Origin: Gemmatimonadaceae bacterium
GTDB lineage: Bacteria; Latescibacterota; UBA2968; UBA8231
Assembly: GCA_002726335.1 (NCBI GenBank)
Contig: PBSR01000272.1
Span: forward strand, 1-64,000
Direction of reading: 5' to 3'
Length of the DNA stretch: 64,000 nt
This document shows positions 1 through 10,863 of this stretch, in pieces (position 1 is the first letter of the stretch; every line of letters begins with the position of its first letter). The notes below the pieces were generated by a model. It was given only the letters and a program-made list of their open reading frames with translations. It was not told the DNA's origin and did not search any database. A program made the position numbers and the translations under genes.

Positions 1-92
1 TGAGAAGCGAAACTACAGGGCACAGACAAAAGGGGCTCGCGGATGCGCATCCGCGAGCCCCTTTTGTCTGTGCCCTGTAGTTTCGCTTCTCA
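1..92. repeat. Perfect 92-bp palindrome, 46-bp arms, no loop
   Basis: Bases 1-46 are the exact reverse complement of bases 47-92, centred on GATGCGCATC. The right arm begins exactly at the fabZ stop codon (90-92), so the left arm is a mirror copy of the sequence that follows fabZ. A loop-less inverted repeat of this length ending exactly at the window edge is most simply a fold-back at a contig end, triggered by the terminator hairpin at its centre. A genuine long palindrome is the less likely alternative. Confidence 0.9.
28..65 (-). terminator. Probable intrinsic terminator of the bamA-skp-fabZ operon
   Basis: Reading the minus strand after the fabZ stop there is an A-run, a GC-rich 15-bp arm (32-46) that pairs with 47-61, and then TTTT. 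This is terminator architecture, but the hairpin has no loop, so the real loop may have been lost in an assembly fold-back. The position directly after the last gene of the block supports the call. Confidence 0.5.
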
Positions 93-539
93 GTCAGCCT
101 GCCGCAGCACAGCGAGCATCTCTGCCTGTGCTGCCACGTCGTCGCCGACACGGGCCACCCCCTGCAGCTTGCTGGAGCCAGGCCGCTGCTTCAGTACCGT
201 CAACTCCAGATGCAGCCTGTCGCCGGGCACGACCGGTCGGCGAAACCGGGCCTTGTCGATACCGGCAAAGAAGGGGAACTTGCCCGGCATGTCCTGGTCG
301 TACATCATCAGCACGGCGGCCGTCTGCGCCAGGGCCTCGACGATGAGGACTCCCGGCATCACAGGAAAGCCCGGGAAGTGTCCGGACAACCAGGGGTCAT
401 CCATGCGGACATCCCGGGTGCCCAGGATCCGTTTGGAGGGCTCGAGTTCGAGAATTTGGTCGACGAGAAGAAAAGGAGCACGGTGTGGGATCGTACGACG
501 GATCGCCGCAGAGTCCAGCACGACACCGGCGCCACTCAC
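90..539 (-). CDS. fabZ: 3-hydroxyacyl-ACP dehydratase FabZ
   Basis: A 149-aa hot-dog-fold dehydratase, the usual FabZ length; it removes water from (3R)-hydroxyacyl-ACP in type II fatty acid elongation in the cytosol. The family active-site segment GHFPGFPVMPGVLIVEAL is present, giving catalytic His54 and Glu68, and PHRAPFLLVD near residue 18 is also typical. The start is a GTG whose last bases overlap the skp stop (GTGA), so translation is probably coupled. In E. coli lpxD lies between skp and fabZ; here there is no room for it. Confidence 0.96.
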   Translation of the reverse strand: MSGAGVVLDSAAIRRTIPHRAPFLLVDQILELEPSKRILGTRDVRMDDPWLSGHFPGFPVMPGVLIVEALAQTAAVLMMYDQDMPGKFPFFAGIDKARFRRPVVPGDRLHLELTVLKQRPGSSKLQGVARVGDDVAAQAEMLAVLRQAD

Positions 540-1090
540 TGTTTCTCTTTTTCTTCCCTCGCTTCCTCGAGGGCGGTGAGCAGCTTCTCCGTCAGGTTGT
601 AGCGATCAGGATCGGCGTAGACGATGGCGCCATTGCCGGCCACGTCAAAGATGAAGTCAAAACCGTCCTTCTCGGCGAGCCCTTCCAGGGCGGTATTGAT
701 CTGCTCAAAAATCGGTTGTGACAACTCGATGTTCTTGCGGAACAACTCGCCGTCGGGCCCCATCTTCTCCTGGGCGAACTGCTGCAGCTCCTGCTCTGCC
801 GTTTGCAGTTCCAGCTGGACTTCGGCCCTCTTCGCCTCGCTCATCAGCAGTTCCTGCTTACGGTAGTCGTCGGCCAACTTCAACAGTTTGCTCTGCCGAT
901 CTGTCGCCTGCTGCTGGTAATCCTGCTGCAGCCGCTCGAGTTCACGCTGCATTTTCTTGAACTCGGGCATGCGCTCACGCAGAACCTCTGAGTCGATGTA
1001 GCCGATCTTGACCTCTGCGTCGGCAGGCCGTGCGAGAACTGCCAGTCCCGGGAGGATGGCGAGGAGGGCGAAGAGATGAATTCGCTTCAT
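536..1090 (-). CDS. skp: Skp/OmpH-family periplasmic chaperone
   Basis: A 184-aa protein with an N-terminal signal peptide (hydrophobic LFALLAILPGLAVLA ending near ADA) followed by a start like mature OmpH (VKIGYIDSEVL). A long charged helical middle (about residues 40-120, rich in Q, E, K and L) matches the coiled-coil tentacles of Skp, which trimerises and holds unfolded outer-membrane proteins in the periplasm. It lies 33 bp after bamA and overlaps fabZ by 4 bp, the classic bamA-skp order. The ATG at 1090 is the natural start. Confidence 0.93.
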   Translation of the reverse strand: MKRIHLFALLAILPGLAVLARPADAEVKIGYIDSEVLRERMPEFKKMQRELERLQQDYQQQATDRQSKLLKLADDYRKQELLMSEAKRAEVQLELQTAEQELQQFAQEKMGPDGELFRKNIELSQPIFEQINTALEGLAEKDGFDFIFDVAGNGAIVYADPDRYNLTEKLLTALEEAREEKEKQ

Positions 1091-1123
1091 TGAAAACTCT
1101 GTGGCTGAGGGGAAAGGTACCGG

Positions 1124-3427
1124 CTAGAAAAAGCGGGGGCCGAACTGGAAGTGAGTGCTCAACCCCGGCCGCTGACCATCGACGCTACGTCGGTCGAAGC
1201 CGTAACCAAAATCGAAACCAATCATTCCGAGCATGGGTGTCATGACCCGAAAACCGACTCCCACGGAACGCTTCAGGTCTGTGGGGTTGAAGTCATCAAC
1301 ACGCGTCCAGGCATTGCCGGCGTCGGCGAAGAGCAGGCCGATCACCTGGCGTTCGGTAATGGGGAAACGGTACTCCACGTTTACCGTCATCATCGACCGT
1401 CCTCCAGTATTCCGTCCCTGGGCGTCTCGCGGGCCGAGCGAGGCATCTGGATACCCGCGAACTTGGCCGTCCCACCAGTCAACACCACCGGGGGTGAAGC
1501 GGTCCCAGAACGAGATATTGTCGTCGTCCCAGTCAGAGAACCCGTCGATGATGGAGAACTTCGATTCCACCGCCAGGACGAACTTCCAGAAGCTGGGTCG
1601 GTAGACATTGACGTTCAGCTCGTGCCGGTGGAAATCGACGTCACCAGCGATGAAGGAGGAAGCCACCTCAGGTGTGTAGCTGATGACGGAACCGTTCGTG
1701 GGAAAGTCGGGCAGATCGCGCGTGTCGCGACGAAACACCAGCTCCAGACTCGACGTGGTGCGCGGCGTGAAACTGGGACTGCTTTGGTCGTAACCCGTCT
1801 GGAAGTCGCTGTAGCGCTCATCCCGTAGTTCATACCCGAGAGAGACGGAGGAGTAGGCCGGCCTCTTCAGACGCCGCCCAACGCGAACGCTCACCGAGTT
1901 TCGATGAAAGTCGAAGCTGTCGAAATACTGCTGATTCAACGTGTACACCCGGAAGGAAAAGCTGGTCGGTGTGTCGAACAGCCAGGGCTCGGTGAACCCG
2001 ATCAGAAACTGTTCGCGGCGGGTGCCGAATTCCCAGCTGAAGTCCAGGTTCTGCCCCATGCCACGGAAGTTTGGAACCTGCAGTCCGATGGTTCCTACGA
2101 GCTTGTCGCGATCGCTGTATCCGGCGCCCATGGAGGCGGCCCCGGTGCGTTGCTCCTCAACGCTGAAGGCCAGATCGATGAACTTGTCATCGTCTACCGA
2201 CGGCGTGGCGTGTTGCTGGAACTGCACGTCCTTGAAGTACCCCAGCATATACAGTCGGCGCTGGCTCTCCTCGAGCTGGCTCGATTTGAACACATCTCCC
2301 GGGAGCAGTGCGACCTCACGGCGAAGGACCTTCTCGCGGGTCTTCACATTCCCGGTGAAATCGATTCTACGGATCTTCCAGGGTTCTCCCTCAAACACCT
2401 GGAAGGAAACGTCGATACTGTCGCCCCGGATCGTCTCGCGGGGGATGATTTCGGTGTCCAGATACCCACGCTCATAGTAGGCGGACTTGGCCAGGTAGGC
2501 GAGCTCTGGTGAGGAAAACTGGAAGACGTCCCCTTCGCCGACTCTGAGTTGTCCGGCCAGTTCCTCTGCCCCGAAGAGCTCGTTACCTTCCCACGTTACG
2601 TCGCCGACGAAATACTGCTCGCCCTCCTCGATCTCGAGGTCGATGAACAGGCGCCGACGGGAATCGTCGTAATAGATCGAATCGCGAGCGATCCTGGCCT
2701 GTTGATATCCCTCCGACCGGTAGAAGGCCAGGACACGCTCCTTGTCCTCCTGGTAGATATCGGCCTTGAATTCTGCCTTGCGCCACCAGCGTTTCGGTTT
2801 CGTCTCCATCTGCTTGCGAATCTTGCCACTGTCGATGGCCTTATTGCCAATGACATTCACCGCCGCAATCTTGACCTTGTCACCCTCGTCGATATCGAAC
2901 TGCACGAAAACGGTCCCCTCCTCGTCCGCATCGAACAGCTGGCCCTCGACCTGGGCCCGCAGGTACCCCTTGTCGCTGTAGAGTTCCAGAATGCGCTGAC
3001 GGCCGCGAGCCACGTCCTTTGGTGCGACCACCTGGCCGGCGACAAGACCGACGGCCTCCTTCATGTCCTTCTCTTTGATTTCCTTGTTGCCCTTGAAGCG
3101 GACCCCTTCGAGTGAGGGGTGCTCGCGGACGACAACGATCAGCTTGACGCCGGGGCCGGCCTCACTGTCGTCGGCATAGAGCTGAATATCGGAGAATACG
3201 TGAAGGCCCTGAAGGGCGCGAACCGCTTCCTGCACGTTCTCTTGGGAGAGTTCAACACCCGGTTGCAGGCCGATCGTAGACCGGATCAGCGATTCAGCCA
3301 CGCGTTTGAAGTCACCACGGATTTCGACTTCCTGGACCGTGGTCTGTGCCAGACAAGGCACAGCCAGCAGGACGCAGAACAGGAACGTACCCAGACGTTC
3401 GGAATAGCGGCTGCGAGCTTCATACAT
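1124..3427 (-). CDS. bamA: Outer-membrane protein assembly factor BamA
   Basis: Omp85-family protein of about 767 aa: a signal peptide (LFCVLLAVPCLAQ), five predicted POTRA repeats over about residues 30-410, then a 16-strand-type beta-barrel ending in Phe-Phe (GPRFF), the C-terminal aromatic expected of barrel proteins. It inserts beta-barrels into the outer membrane. The ATG at 3427 is chosen over an upstream in-frame ATG at 3487 because the signal peptide begins there and GGAGG lies 10 nt before it. It follows the clpC terminator, so it probably has its own promoter in 3428-3513, though I saw no convincing -35/-10 pair. Confidence 0.95.
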   Translation of the reverse strand: MYEARSRYSERLGTFLFCVLLAVPCLAQTTVQEVEIRGDFKRVAESLIRSTIGLQPGVELSQENVQEAVRALQGLHVFSDIQLYADDSEAGPGVKLIVVVREHPSLEGVRFKGNKEIKEKDMKEAVGLVAGQVVAPKDVARGRQRILELYSDKGYLRAQVEGQLFDADEEGTVFVQFDIDEGDKVKIAAVNVIGNKAIDSGKIRKQMETKPKRWWRKAEFKADIYQEDKERVLAFYRSEGYQQARIARDSIYYDDSRRRLFIDLEIEEGEQYFVGDVTWEGNELFGAEELAGQLRVGEGDVFQFSSPELAYLAKSAYYERGYLDTEIIPRETIRGDSIDVSFQVFEGEPWKIRRIDFTGNVKTREKVLRREVALLPGDVFKSSQLEESQRRLYMLGYFKDVQFQQHATPSVDDDKFIDLAFSVEEQRTGAASMGAGYSDRDKLVGTIGLQVPNFRGMGQNLDFSWEFGTRREQFLIGFTEPWLFDTPTSFSFRVYTLNQQYFDSFDFHRNSVSVRVGRRLKRPAYSSVSLGYELRDERYSDFQTGYDQSSPSFTPRTTSSLELVFRRDTRDLPDFPTNGSVISYTPEVASSFIAGDVDFHRHELNVNVYRPSFWKFVLAVESKFSIIDGFSDWDDDNISFWDRFTPGGVDWWDGQVRGYPDASLGPRDAQGRNTGGRSMMTVNVEYRFPITERQVIGLLFADAGNAWTRVDDFNPTDLKRSVGVGFRVMTPMLGMIGFDFGYGFDRRSVDGQRPGLSTHFQFGPRFF

Positions 3428-3513
3428 CTTCGGAGAGCCTCCGTTTGTCCGGCCAACGGCCGGATGAATCCGATGCACCTTCGACAATCCGGTCGGCGTG
3501 GCGAGCAGAAAGC

Positions 3514-3557
3514 CGAAAAAGCCGCTCTATCGATGAGACCTCGTGATAGAGCGGCTT
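3514..3557 (-). terminator. Intrinsic terminator after clpC
   Basis: A perfect 13-bp stem (AAGCCGCTCTATC at 3519-3531 pairing with 3545-3557) with a 13-nt loop is followed on the minus strand by five T residues (3514-3518). It lies 53 bp past the clpC stop and before bamA, so it separates the two transcription units. Confidence 0.88.
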
Positions 3558-3609
3558 GTGTTTCGTTTACGCCGAACCGGGTTCGGCTCGGCGCTGGTGG
3601 GAGACGGCT

Positions 3610-6081
<2,472 letters not shown>

Positions 6082-6114
6082 GTACCGAGACCTCCAGATG
6101 AATAGCCTAAGCTC

Positions 6115-6143
6115 AAACTACACAGGGGCCCTGGTAGTGTCAA
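6115..6143 (-). promoter_or_regulatory. Candidate sigma70-type promoter for clpC
   Basis: A perfect -35 TTGACA (6138-6143) is followed after 17 nt by a weak -10 TAGTTT (6115-6120, three of six matches); start of transcription would fall about 27 nt before the clpC ATG. The -35 sits between the arms of an inverted repeat, CCCTGG at 6129-6134 and CCAGGG at 6151-6156, which could be an operator. No CtsR heptads or CIRCE repeat are seen. Confidence 0.4.
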
Positions 6144-6178
6144 GCTGGCTCCAGGGTCCACTCAAATCGCGCAAGTAC

Positions 6179-7240
6179 TTATGAATTCATGACTTCCGAC
6201 ATTTTTTCTCGCACCAGATCAGCCCGGCGCAGGTCCCTCTCGGCCGGCGTCAGACTGCGACCGGCCTCGGCCCGCAGATGGGATGGCTGAGTAGCGATCA
6301 TCAGGTGATTGAGGAAGTTGGAAGGCAGCCCCGTCACCAGCCCCAACGTGCACCCGAGTCTCACGGCCGAGAGCAGGTTCATGAACTCCTGGCTCGTCAA
6401 GATGCGGGCGTGGGACAGTAGACCAAAAGCGCGCCATACCTTGTCCTCAACCTGTCCGCGGGCCTCCTTTGTCAGCGACTGCTGGGCCTCACGTTCGAAC
6501 TCGATCAACTGGTCTGTGATGCGGATCAGCTCTTCGAGGATACTCTCTTCCGACGGCCCAAGGGTCGCTTGGTTCGATATCTGGAAGAGATTTCCTGCCG
6601 CATTCGATCCTTCTCCGTACACTCCCCTGACGGTGAAGGACAACTGCCCCAACCCCTGCAAAACCCGCTCCATGTCTTCTGTCAGAACCAGAGCCGGCAG
6701 ATGGATGAGGGTAGACAGGCGCAGACCCGTTCCCGTGTTCGTCGGACAGGCCGTCAGGAACCCCAGACGTGAATCGTGAGCACACTCGACGGCGTTGAGC
6801 AGCTCATCGTCGAGCGAGCAGACGGCGGCAAAGGCCTCCCTCCCCCCTGTTCCCGGCGAGATCGCCTGCAGACGCAGATGATCCTCTTCGTTGATCATCA
6901 CGCTCAGGGACTCATCCTGATTGAACAGAACCCCTCGCTCGCCCTTTTCATCCGCCAGGGCCGGGCTGATGAGGTGTCGTTCGACCAGCACGCGACGCTC
7001 GTTGCCGTCGAGTACGCTCATCCCGAAGTAGGTCGCCGTGCGCATCGAGCGGCTCGTCTTGGCTGCTGCCAGGACCTCGTCGATCACCTCTTGCTGCTGC
7101 TGTTGCGTAATACGCGAGGCGAAAGGAAACCGCGCCAGATTGCGCGCCAGGCGAGCGCGGCAGCTGATGACGATACCGGAGGCGTCGTCGTCACCGCTCA
7201 TCCAGCTCGGCGCCGTCCGTATCAGCGAGTCGAGTTTCAC
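6179..7240 (-). CDS. mcsB: Protein-arginine kinase McsB
   Basis: A 353-aa ATP:guanido phosphotransferase-fold protein. The N-terminal block VISCRARLARNLARFPF is typical of McsB, which phosphorylates arginines to mark proteins for ClpC-ClpP degradation. Near the C-terminus (about residue 335) RDLRRA fits the RDxxRA motif that binds phospho-arginine allosterically in Bacillus McsB, so regulation appears retained. The GTG start overlaps the mcsA stop (GTGA); clpC follows 97 bp downstream. Length and motifs fit bacterial McsB rather than animal arginine kinase. Confidence 0.95.
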   Translation of the reverse strand: MKLDSLIRTAPSWMSGDDDASGIVISCRARLARNLARFPFASRITQQQQQEVIDEVLAAAKTSRSMRTATYFGMSVLDGNERRVLVERHLISPALADEKGERGVLFNQDESLSVMINEEDHLRLQAISPGTGGREAFAAVCSLDDELLNAVECAHDSRLGFLTACPTNTGTGLRLSTLIHLPALVLTEDMERVLQGLGQLSFTVRGVYGEGSNAAGNLFQISNQATLGPSEESILEELIRITDQLIEFEREAQQSLTKEARGQVEDKVWRAFGLLSHARILTSQEFMNLLSAVRLGCTLGLVTGLPSNFLNHLMIATQPSHLRAEAGRSLTPAERDLRRADLVREKMSEVMNS

Positions 7241-7770
7241 TCATCCTCCTGACCCGGCAGTTGGGCGATCCGATCACGGATCTCCGCCGCACGTTCGTAC
7301 TCCTCGGCATCAACAGCGGCGTGTAGTGCCTGACGCAGCTCTTCGAGTCCCTGAGGTGCCGCGGCCCCCGACGCCGGCTGACTCCCGGCCTCGGGCGAAC
7401 GCGGACCACGCCCGACGTGGGCGTCGGATCCATGGATCCGCTTCAACAGTCGGCGCAATGAGGGACCGAAGGCTTCGTAGCACTGAGGACACCCCAGACG
7501 GCCGATCTTGCGAAACTCCTCATAGGTCATGCCACACCCGGTACAGGGGCTCTTCTGCGCTTCCGTGCCGGTGAGGTGGCCAATGACGACGTTCACGTTC
7601 TTTGCGGCCGTCACTTTCCCGGGTGTCAGCTTCGTCCCGGTGGCGTCGGCCTGCTTTTCACTCTCCTGTCTCGAGCATTGCGGACACAGGTGCAGCGTCT
7701 TCTTTTCGTTCCCCGCCACGGCGGTGAACTCGATAGTGGCCTCGTTCTCGTTGCAGATGTCACAGATCAT
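7237..7770 (-). CDS. mcsA: McsB activator McsA (zinc-finger/UVR protein)
   Basis: A 177-aa protein with paired CxxC zinc sites: CDIC and CPQC in the N-terminal half, then CTGC and CPQC near residues 80-95 within GRLGCPQCYEAF, a McsA signature. A C-terminal UVR motif (LRQALHAAVDAEEYERAAEI) matches the one in ClpC. McsA stimulates McsB and links it to ClpC. It is preceded by lolD with only 4 bp between them and overlaps mcsB by 4 bp, so the stress genes sit in one transcript with lipoprotein export. Confidence 0.94.
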   Translation of the reverse strand: MICDICNENEATIEFTAVAGNEKKTLHLCPQCSRQESEKQADATGTKLTPGKVTAAKNVNVVIGHLTGTEAQKSPCTGCGMTYEEFRKIGRLGCPQCYEAFGPSLRRLLKRIHGSDAHVGRGPRSPEAGSQPASGAAAPQGLEELRQALHAAVDAEEYERAAEIRDRIAQLPGQEDE

Positions 7771-7774
7771 GGCG

Positions 7775-8497
7775 TCAGCAGAGATCCAGTCGACCGGAGT
7801 CGATGTGACCCGTGCGGTCGAGACTGGCTGCCAGGTCCCGATCGTGGGTCATCACCAGAAATGCCTGATTCTCGTCACGAGCCAGTTCGCGAAGTAGATC
7901 GTGAAGACGGCGGCTGGCTTCATGGTCCAGATTGCCTGACGGCTCATCGGCAAGCACGAGTTCCGGCCGCATGACGAGAGCGCGAGCAACGGCCACCCGT
8001 TGACACTCTCCTCCGGACAGCTCGCCCGGTCGGTGTTCGAGCCGGTGCCCGAGTCCGACCCGCTCCAGAAGCTCTCGTGCCCGGGCCTCCAGCCCGTCGG
8101 CATGGCGGGCGATCAGCGCCGGCATCATGACGTTTTCCAGGGCGGTGAATTCGGGCAGCAGGTTGTGAAACTGGAATACAAAGCCGACGTGTCTGCAGCG
8201 AAATTCTGCCCGCTCGTCGTCGTCAAGCCCGAGAACATCCACGTTGCGGATCTGCAGCCGGCCCTCCGTGGGCCGGTCGAGAGCCCCGAGGATATGCAGC
8301 AAGGTGCTCTTGCCCACACCGGAGGCCCCAGTGATCGCCACGGTCTCGCCTTCATGCAGGAGCACGCTGACGCCGTGGAGCACCTCGAGATCCTGCCCGC
8401 CGGTACGGAAGACCTTTCTGAGATCCTCGGCGTGCAGGATCACCCCCGTGGCGGCGGCTCCCTCCGAATCTGCTTCCATCGTATGGACGGTTTCCAT
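7775..8497 (-). CDS. lolD: Lipoprotein-release ABC transporter ATPase LolD
   Basis: A 240-aa ABC ATPase with Walker A GASGVGKST, Q-loop FQFHNLLPEFTALENV, signature LSGGECQRVAVARAL and Walker B LVLADEPSGNLD. The FHNLLPEF stretch and the adjacent LolC-type permease identify it as LolD, which powers extraction of lipoproteins from the inner membrane to LolA. It starts 5 nt after lolC and ends 4 nt before mcsA. A general MacB-type ATPase is the main alternative. Confidence 0.9.
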   Translation of the reverse strand: METVHTMEADSEGAAATGVILHAEDLRKVFRTGGQDLEVLHGVSVLLHEGETVAITGASGVGKSTLLHILGALDRPTEGRLQIRNVDVLGLDDDERAEFRCRHVGFVFQFHNLLPEFTALENVMMPALIARHADGLEARARELLERVGLGHRLEHRPGELSGGECQRVAVARALVMRPELVLADEPSGNLDHEASRRLHDLLRELARDENQAFLVMTHDRDLAASLDRTGHIDSGRLDLC

Positions 8498-8502
8498 GGC
8501 TC

Positions 8503-9750
8503 TTACATAATGTGGCGGATGGCTTCGACCGGCTCGAGGGTAGCCGCCCTGCGCGCCGGGATGGCCGCTGCCAGCAGGCAGATGACCACACTCATGATCG
8601 ACACGGCGAGGAAATCGAGGATCTGCATATCTACGGGCAGGGAGCTGATGATGTAGATATCACTCGGAATCGAAATCACCTGAAAGCGATCCTGTACGAC
8701 GCAGATCACGAGCCCGATCACGCACCCCAGGAGTGTCCCGAAGACGCCGATGAACAGGCCCTGGAAGACGAAGACACGTCCGATCCCGCGGGCTCGGGCG
8801 CCCATAGCCCGCAGGATACCGATCTCGGGCGTCTTGATCAGGATCGACATCGTCAGGATCGACATGACGTTAAAGGCGGCGACGACGATGATCAGGCTCA
8901 GGGCGATGAAGATGACGATCTTCTCCAGCTCCATCCAGCGGAACAGCTCGGGGAACTGCTGTGTCCAGTCTGAGACGTAGTAGGGGTACCCGAGATCCGA
9001 GTCGAGTTGACGTCGCAGATCCACTGCCCCATCGAGGTCATCGAGCCGTACATGGATGGCGGACACGCCTTCCATCGCCAGCACACGGCGCGCCTCGTCG
9101 ATGGCGATGAAGGCGAACGTATCGTCGTAGTGGTACATGCCACTGGCGAACAGATCGGTGACGACGAAGGGATGGATCTTCGGCGTGAGGCCGTCCATCA
9201 GCACTTCCTCCAGGGGCTTTTTCTGCAGCGACAGGAGATAGACGCGATCCCCGAGACCGATGCGGAGGCGATTGGCCAGTGAGGCCCCGATGACGATGCC
9301 TGGATCCTTGTCATCTGGTGGATCGAAAACGAACTGCTCCGGTACGTATTGCAGATGTGTCGGCAGGTCGGAGACATCGGCAAACGTCGCCGGATCGATT
9401 CCCCATAGGACAACGCCATCTGTCTGCTCGTTGTCCGTAGCGATGATCAGCTTGCCCTCGACGATGGGCGCCGTTCCCTGGACGCCAGGCATCTGCGCCA
9501 GGTGCTCGATGAGCGTATCGGGGCTGTCGATTGCGGTTCCATGGTGCCGGCCGACGCTGACGTGGGCGTTCATGCCGATGAGGCGATTCTTCACCTCACC
9601 GGAGAAACCATTCGTCACCGACAGCATGATCACCAGAGCTGCCACGCCCAGAATCACACCACCCACAGCGATGAAGCTGATGACGGAGAGGAATCCGGAA
9701 CGCTGCTTTGACTTCAGGTAGCGCCTGGCGACGAACAGCTCGTACGTCAT
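8503..9750 (-). CDS. lolC: LolC/LolE-family lipoprotein-release permease
   Basis: A 415-aa membrane protein: first transmembrane segment at about residues 20-47 (FLSVISFIAVGGVILGVAAL), a large periplasmic MacB-type domain, then three C-terminal segments, with the family block ILIKTPEIGILRAMGA. This is the LolC/E/F topology. Only one such gene is present, suggesting a homodimer or a LolF-like hybrid, as is common outside the gammaproteobacteria. It starts 5 nt after the prfB stop. Confidence 0.92.
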   Translation of the reverse strand: MTYELFVARRYLKSKQRSGFLSVISFIAVGGVILGVAALVIMLSVTNGFSGEVKNRLIGMNAHVSVGRHHGTAIDSPDTLIEHLAQMPGVQGTAPIVEGKLIIATDNEQTDGVVLWGIDPATFADVSDLPTHLQYVPEQFVFDPPDDKDPGIVIGASLANRLRIGLGDRVYLLSLQKKPLEEVLMDGLTPKIHPFVVTDLFASGMYHYDDTFAFIAIDEARRVLAMEGVSAIHVRLDDLDGAVDLRRQLDSDLGYPYYVSDWTQQFPELFRWMELEKIVIFIALSLIIVVAAFNVMSILTMSILIKTPEIGILRAMGARARGIGRVFVFQGLFIGVFGTLLGCVIGLVICVVQDRFQVISIPSDIYIISSLPVDMQILDFLAVSIMSVVICLLAAAIPARRAATLEPVEAIRHIM

Positions 9751-9755
9751 GGTTC

Positions 9756-10854
9756 TTACTTCGCCTGCCCCGCTGTCAGGAAGGCCTCGATGAAGCCATC
9801 GATATCACCATCCATCACGGCCTGCACGTTGCCTGACTCGTGCCCCGTGCGATGGTCCTTCACCAGTGTGTAGGGCTGAAAGACGTAAGAGCGAATCTGG
9901 CTGCCGAAGTCGATGGCCATCTTCGTACTCTCTACCTCTTCCATCTTCTTCAGCTCTTCCTGCTTGTAGTAGTCGTAGACGCGTGCCGTCAGCACCTTGA
10001 GGGCGGTGCCTTTGTTCTTCAATTGAGAACGCTCGTTCTGACACGACACCGTAATCCCGGTTGGCAGGTGGGTCATACGCACGGCAGAGGAAGTCTTGTT
10101 GACGTGCTGGCCTCCGGCGCCTCCCGCCTTGTAGACATCGATCTGCAGGTCTTCGTCCCGCAACTCCACATCCGGCATCTCGTCCACCTGCGGGTAGACG
10201 AAGACGCTGGCAAAGGAGGTATGTCGTCTCTTGTTGGCATCGAAGGGTGAAATCCGCACGAGCCGATGAACTCCCGCCTCGGCTTTGAGATACCCATAGG
10301 CGTATTGCCCTTTCACCTCGATCGTGACGGACTTGATACCGGCTTCGTCTCCGGGCTGAAGGTCCATGACCTCTGACCCGAATTCGCGGCGCTCGATCCA
10401 GCGATGGTAGAGACGCATCAGCATCTCTGCCCAGTCCGCCGCTTCCGTGCCCCCCGCCCCGGGGTGGATCTCAAGGATGGCGTCCTTCGAGTCATCCTCG
10501 TCGGACAACATCGCCAGAAACTCCATCTGGTCGATCTGGTCGACGACGGGAGGTACGTCGGCCGCCAGCTCAGCGAGGGAATCCTCGTCTCCCTCCTCGA
10601 GGCTCATCTCGTGCAACTCGCTGAGATCGGTGAGACGTTGCTGGAGCGCGTCGAACGGCTCAATGACCGCGCGCAGTGCACGCGCTTCGCGGGACACCGA
10701 CTCGGCCCTTTGCCGGTCGTTCCAGAAATCACTCTGTCCCATCTGTTCTTCCAGCTCACTCAGCTGTTGGCGTCGTGGTTCGACGTCAAAGATATCCTCG
10801 CAACCGTTCCAGGCGTTCGTGACATTCGGAAATCATCTCGTGGAGTGTGGCCAT
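9756..10854 (-). CDS. prfB: Peptide chain release factor 2 (programmed +1 frameshift)
   Basis: RF2 terminates translation at UGA and UAA. The gene needs two frames: a 22-codon leader from ATG at 10854 reaches TGA at 10788-10786, and a +1 shift at CTT-TGA-C continues into the main frame (DVEPRRQQLSELEEQ...). The joined product is 365 aa, the same as E. coli RF2. The main frame has the RF2 tripeptide SPF (in RISPFD) and the catalytic GGQ (GGAGGQHVNK). AGGA lies 7 nt before the ATG. A start at an internal ATG at 10742 would lose the conserved N-terminus. Confidence 0.96.
10784..10800 (-). promoter_or_regulatory. RF2 autoregulatory +1 frameshift site
   Basis: The minus strand reads GAGGATATCTTTGAC: an SD-like GAGGA, the TAT spacer codon, slippery CTT and the in-frame TGA followed by C. 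This is essentially the canonical prfB signal. When RF2 is scarce the ribosome pauses at UGA and slips forward one base to make full-length RF2. Confidence 0.95.
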
Positions 10855-10863
10855 GGCGCTGTC

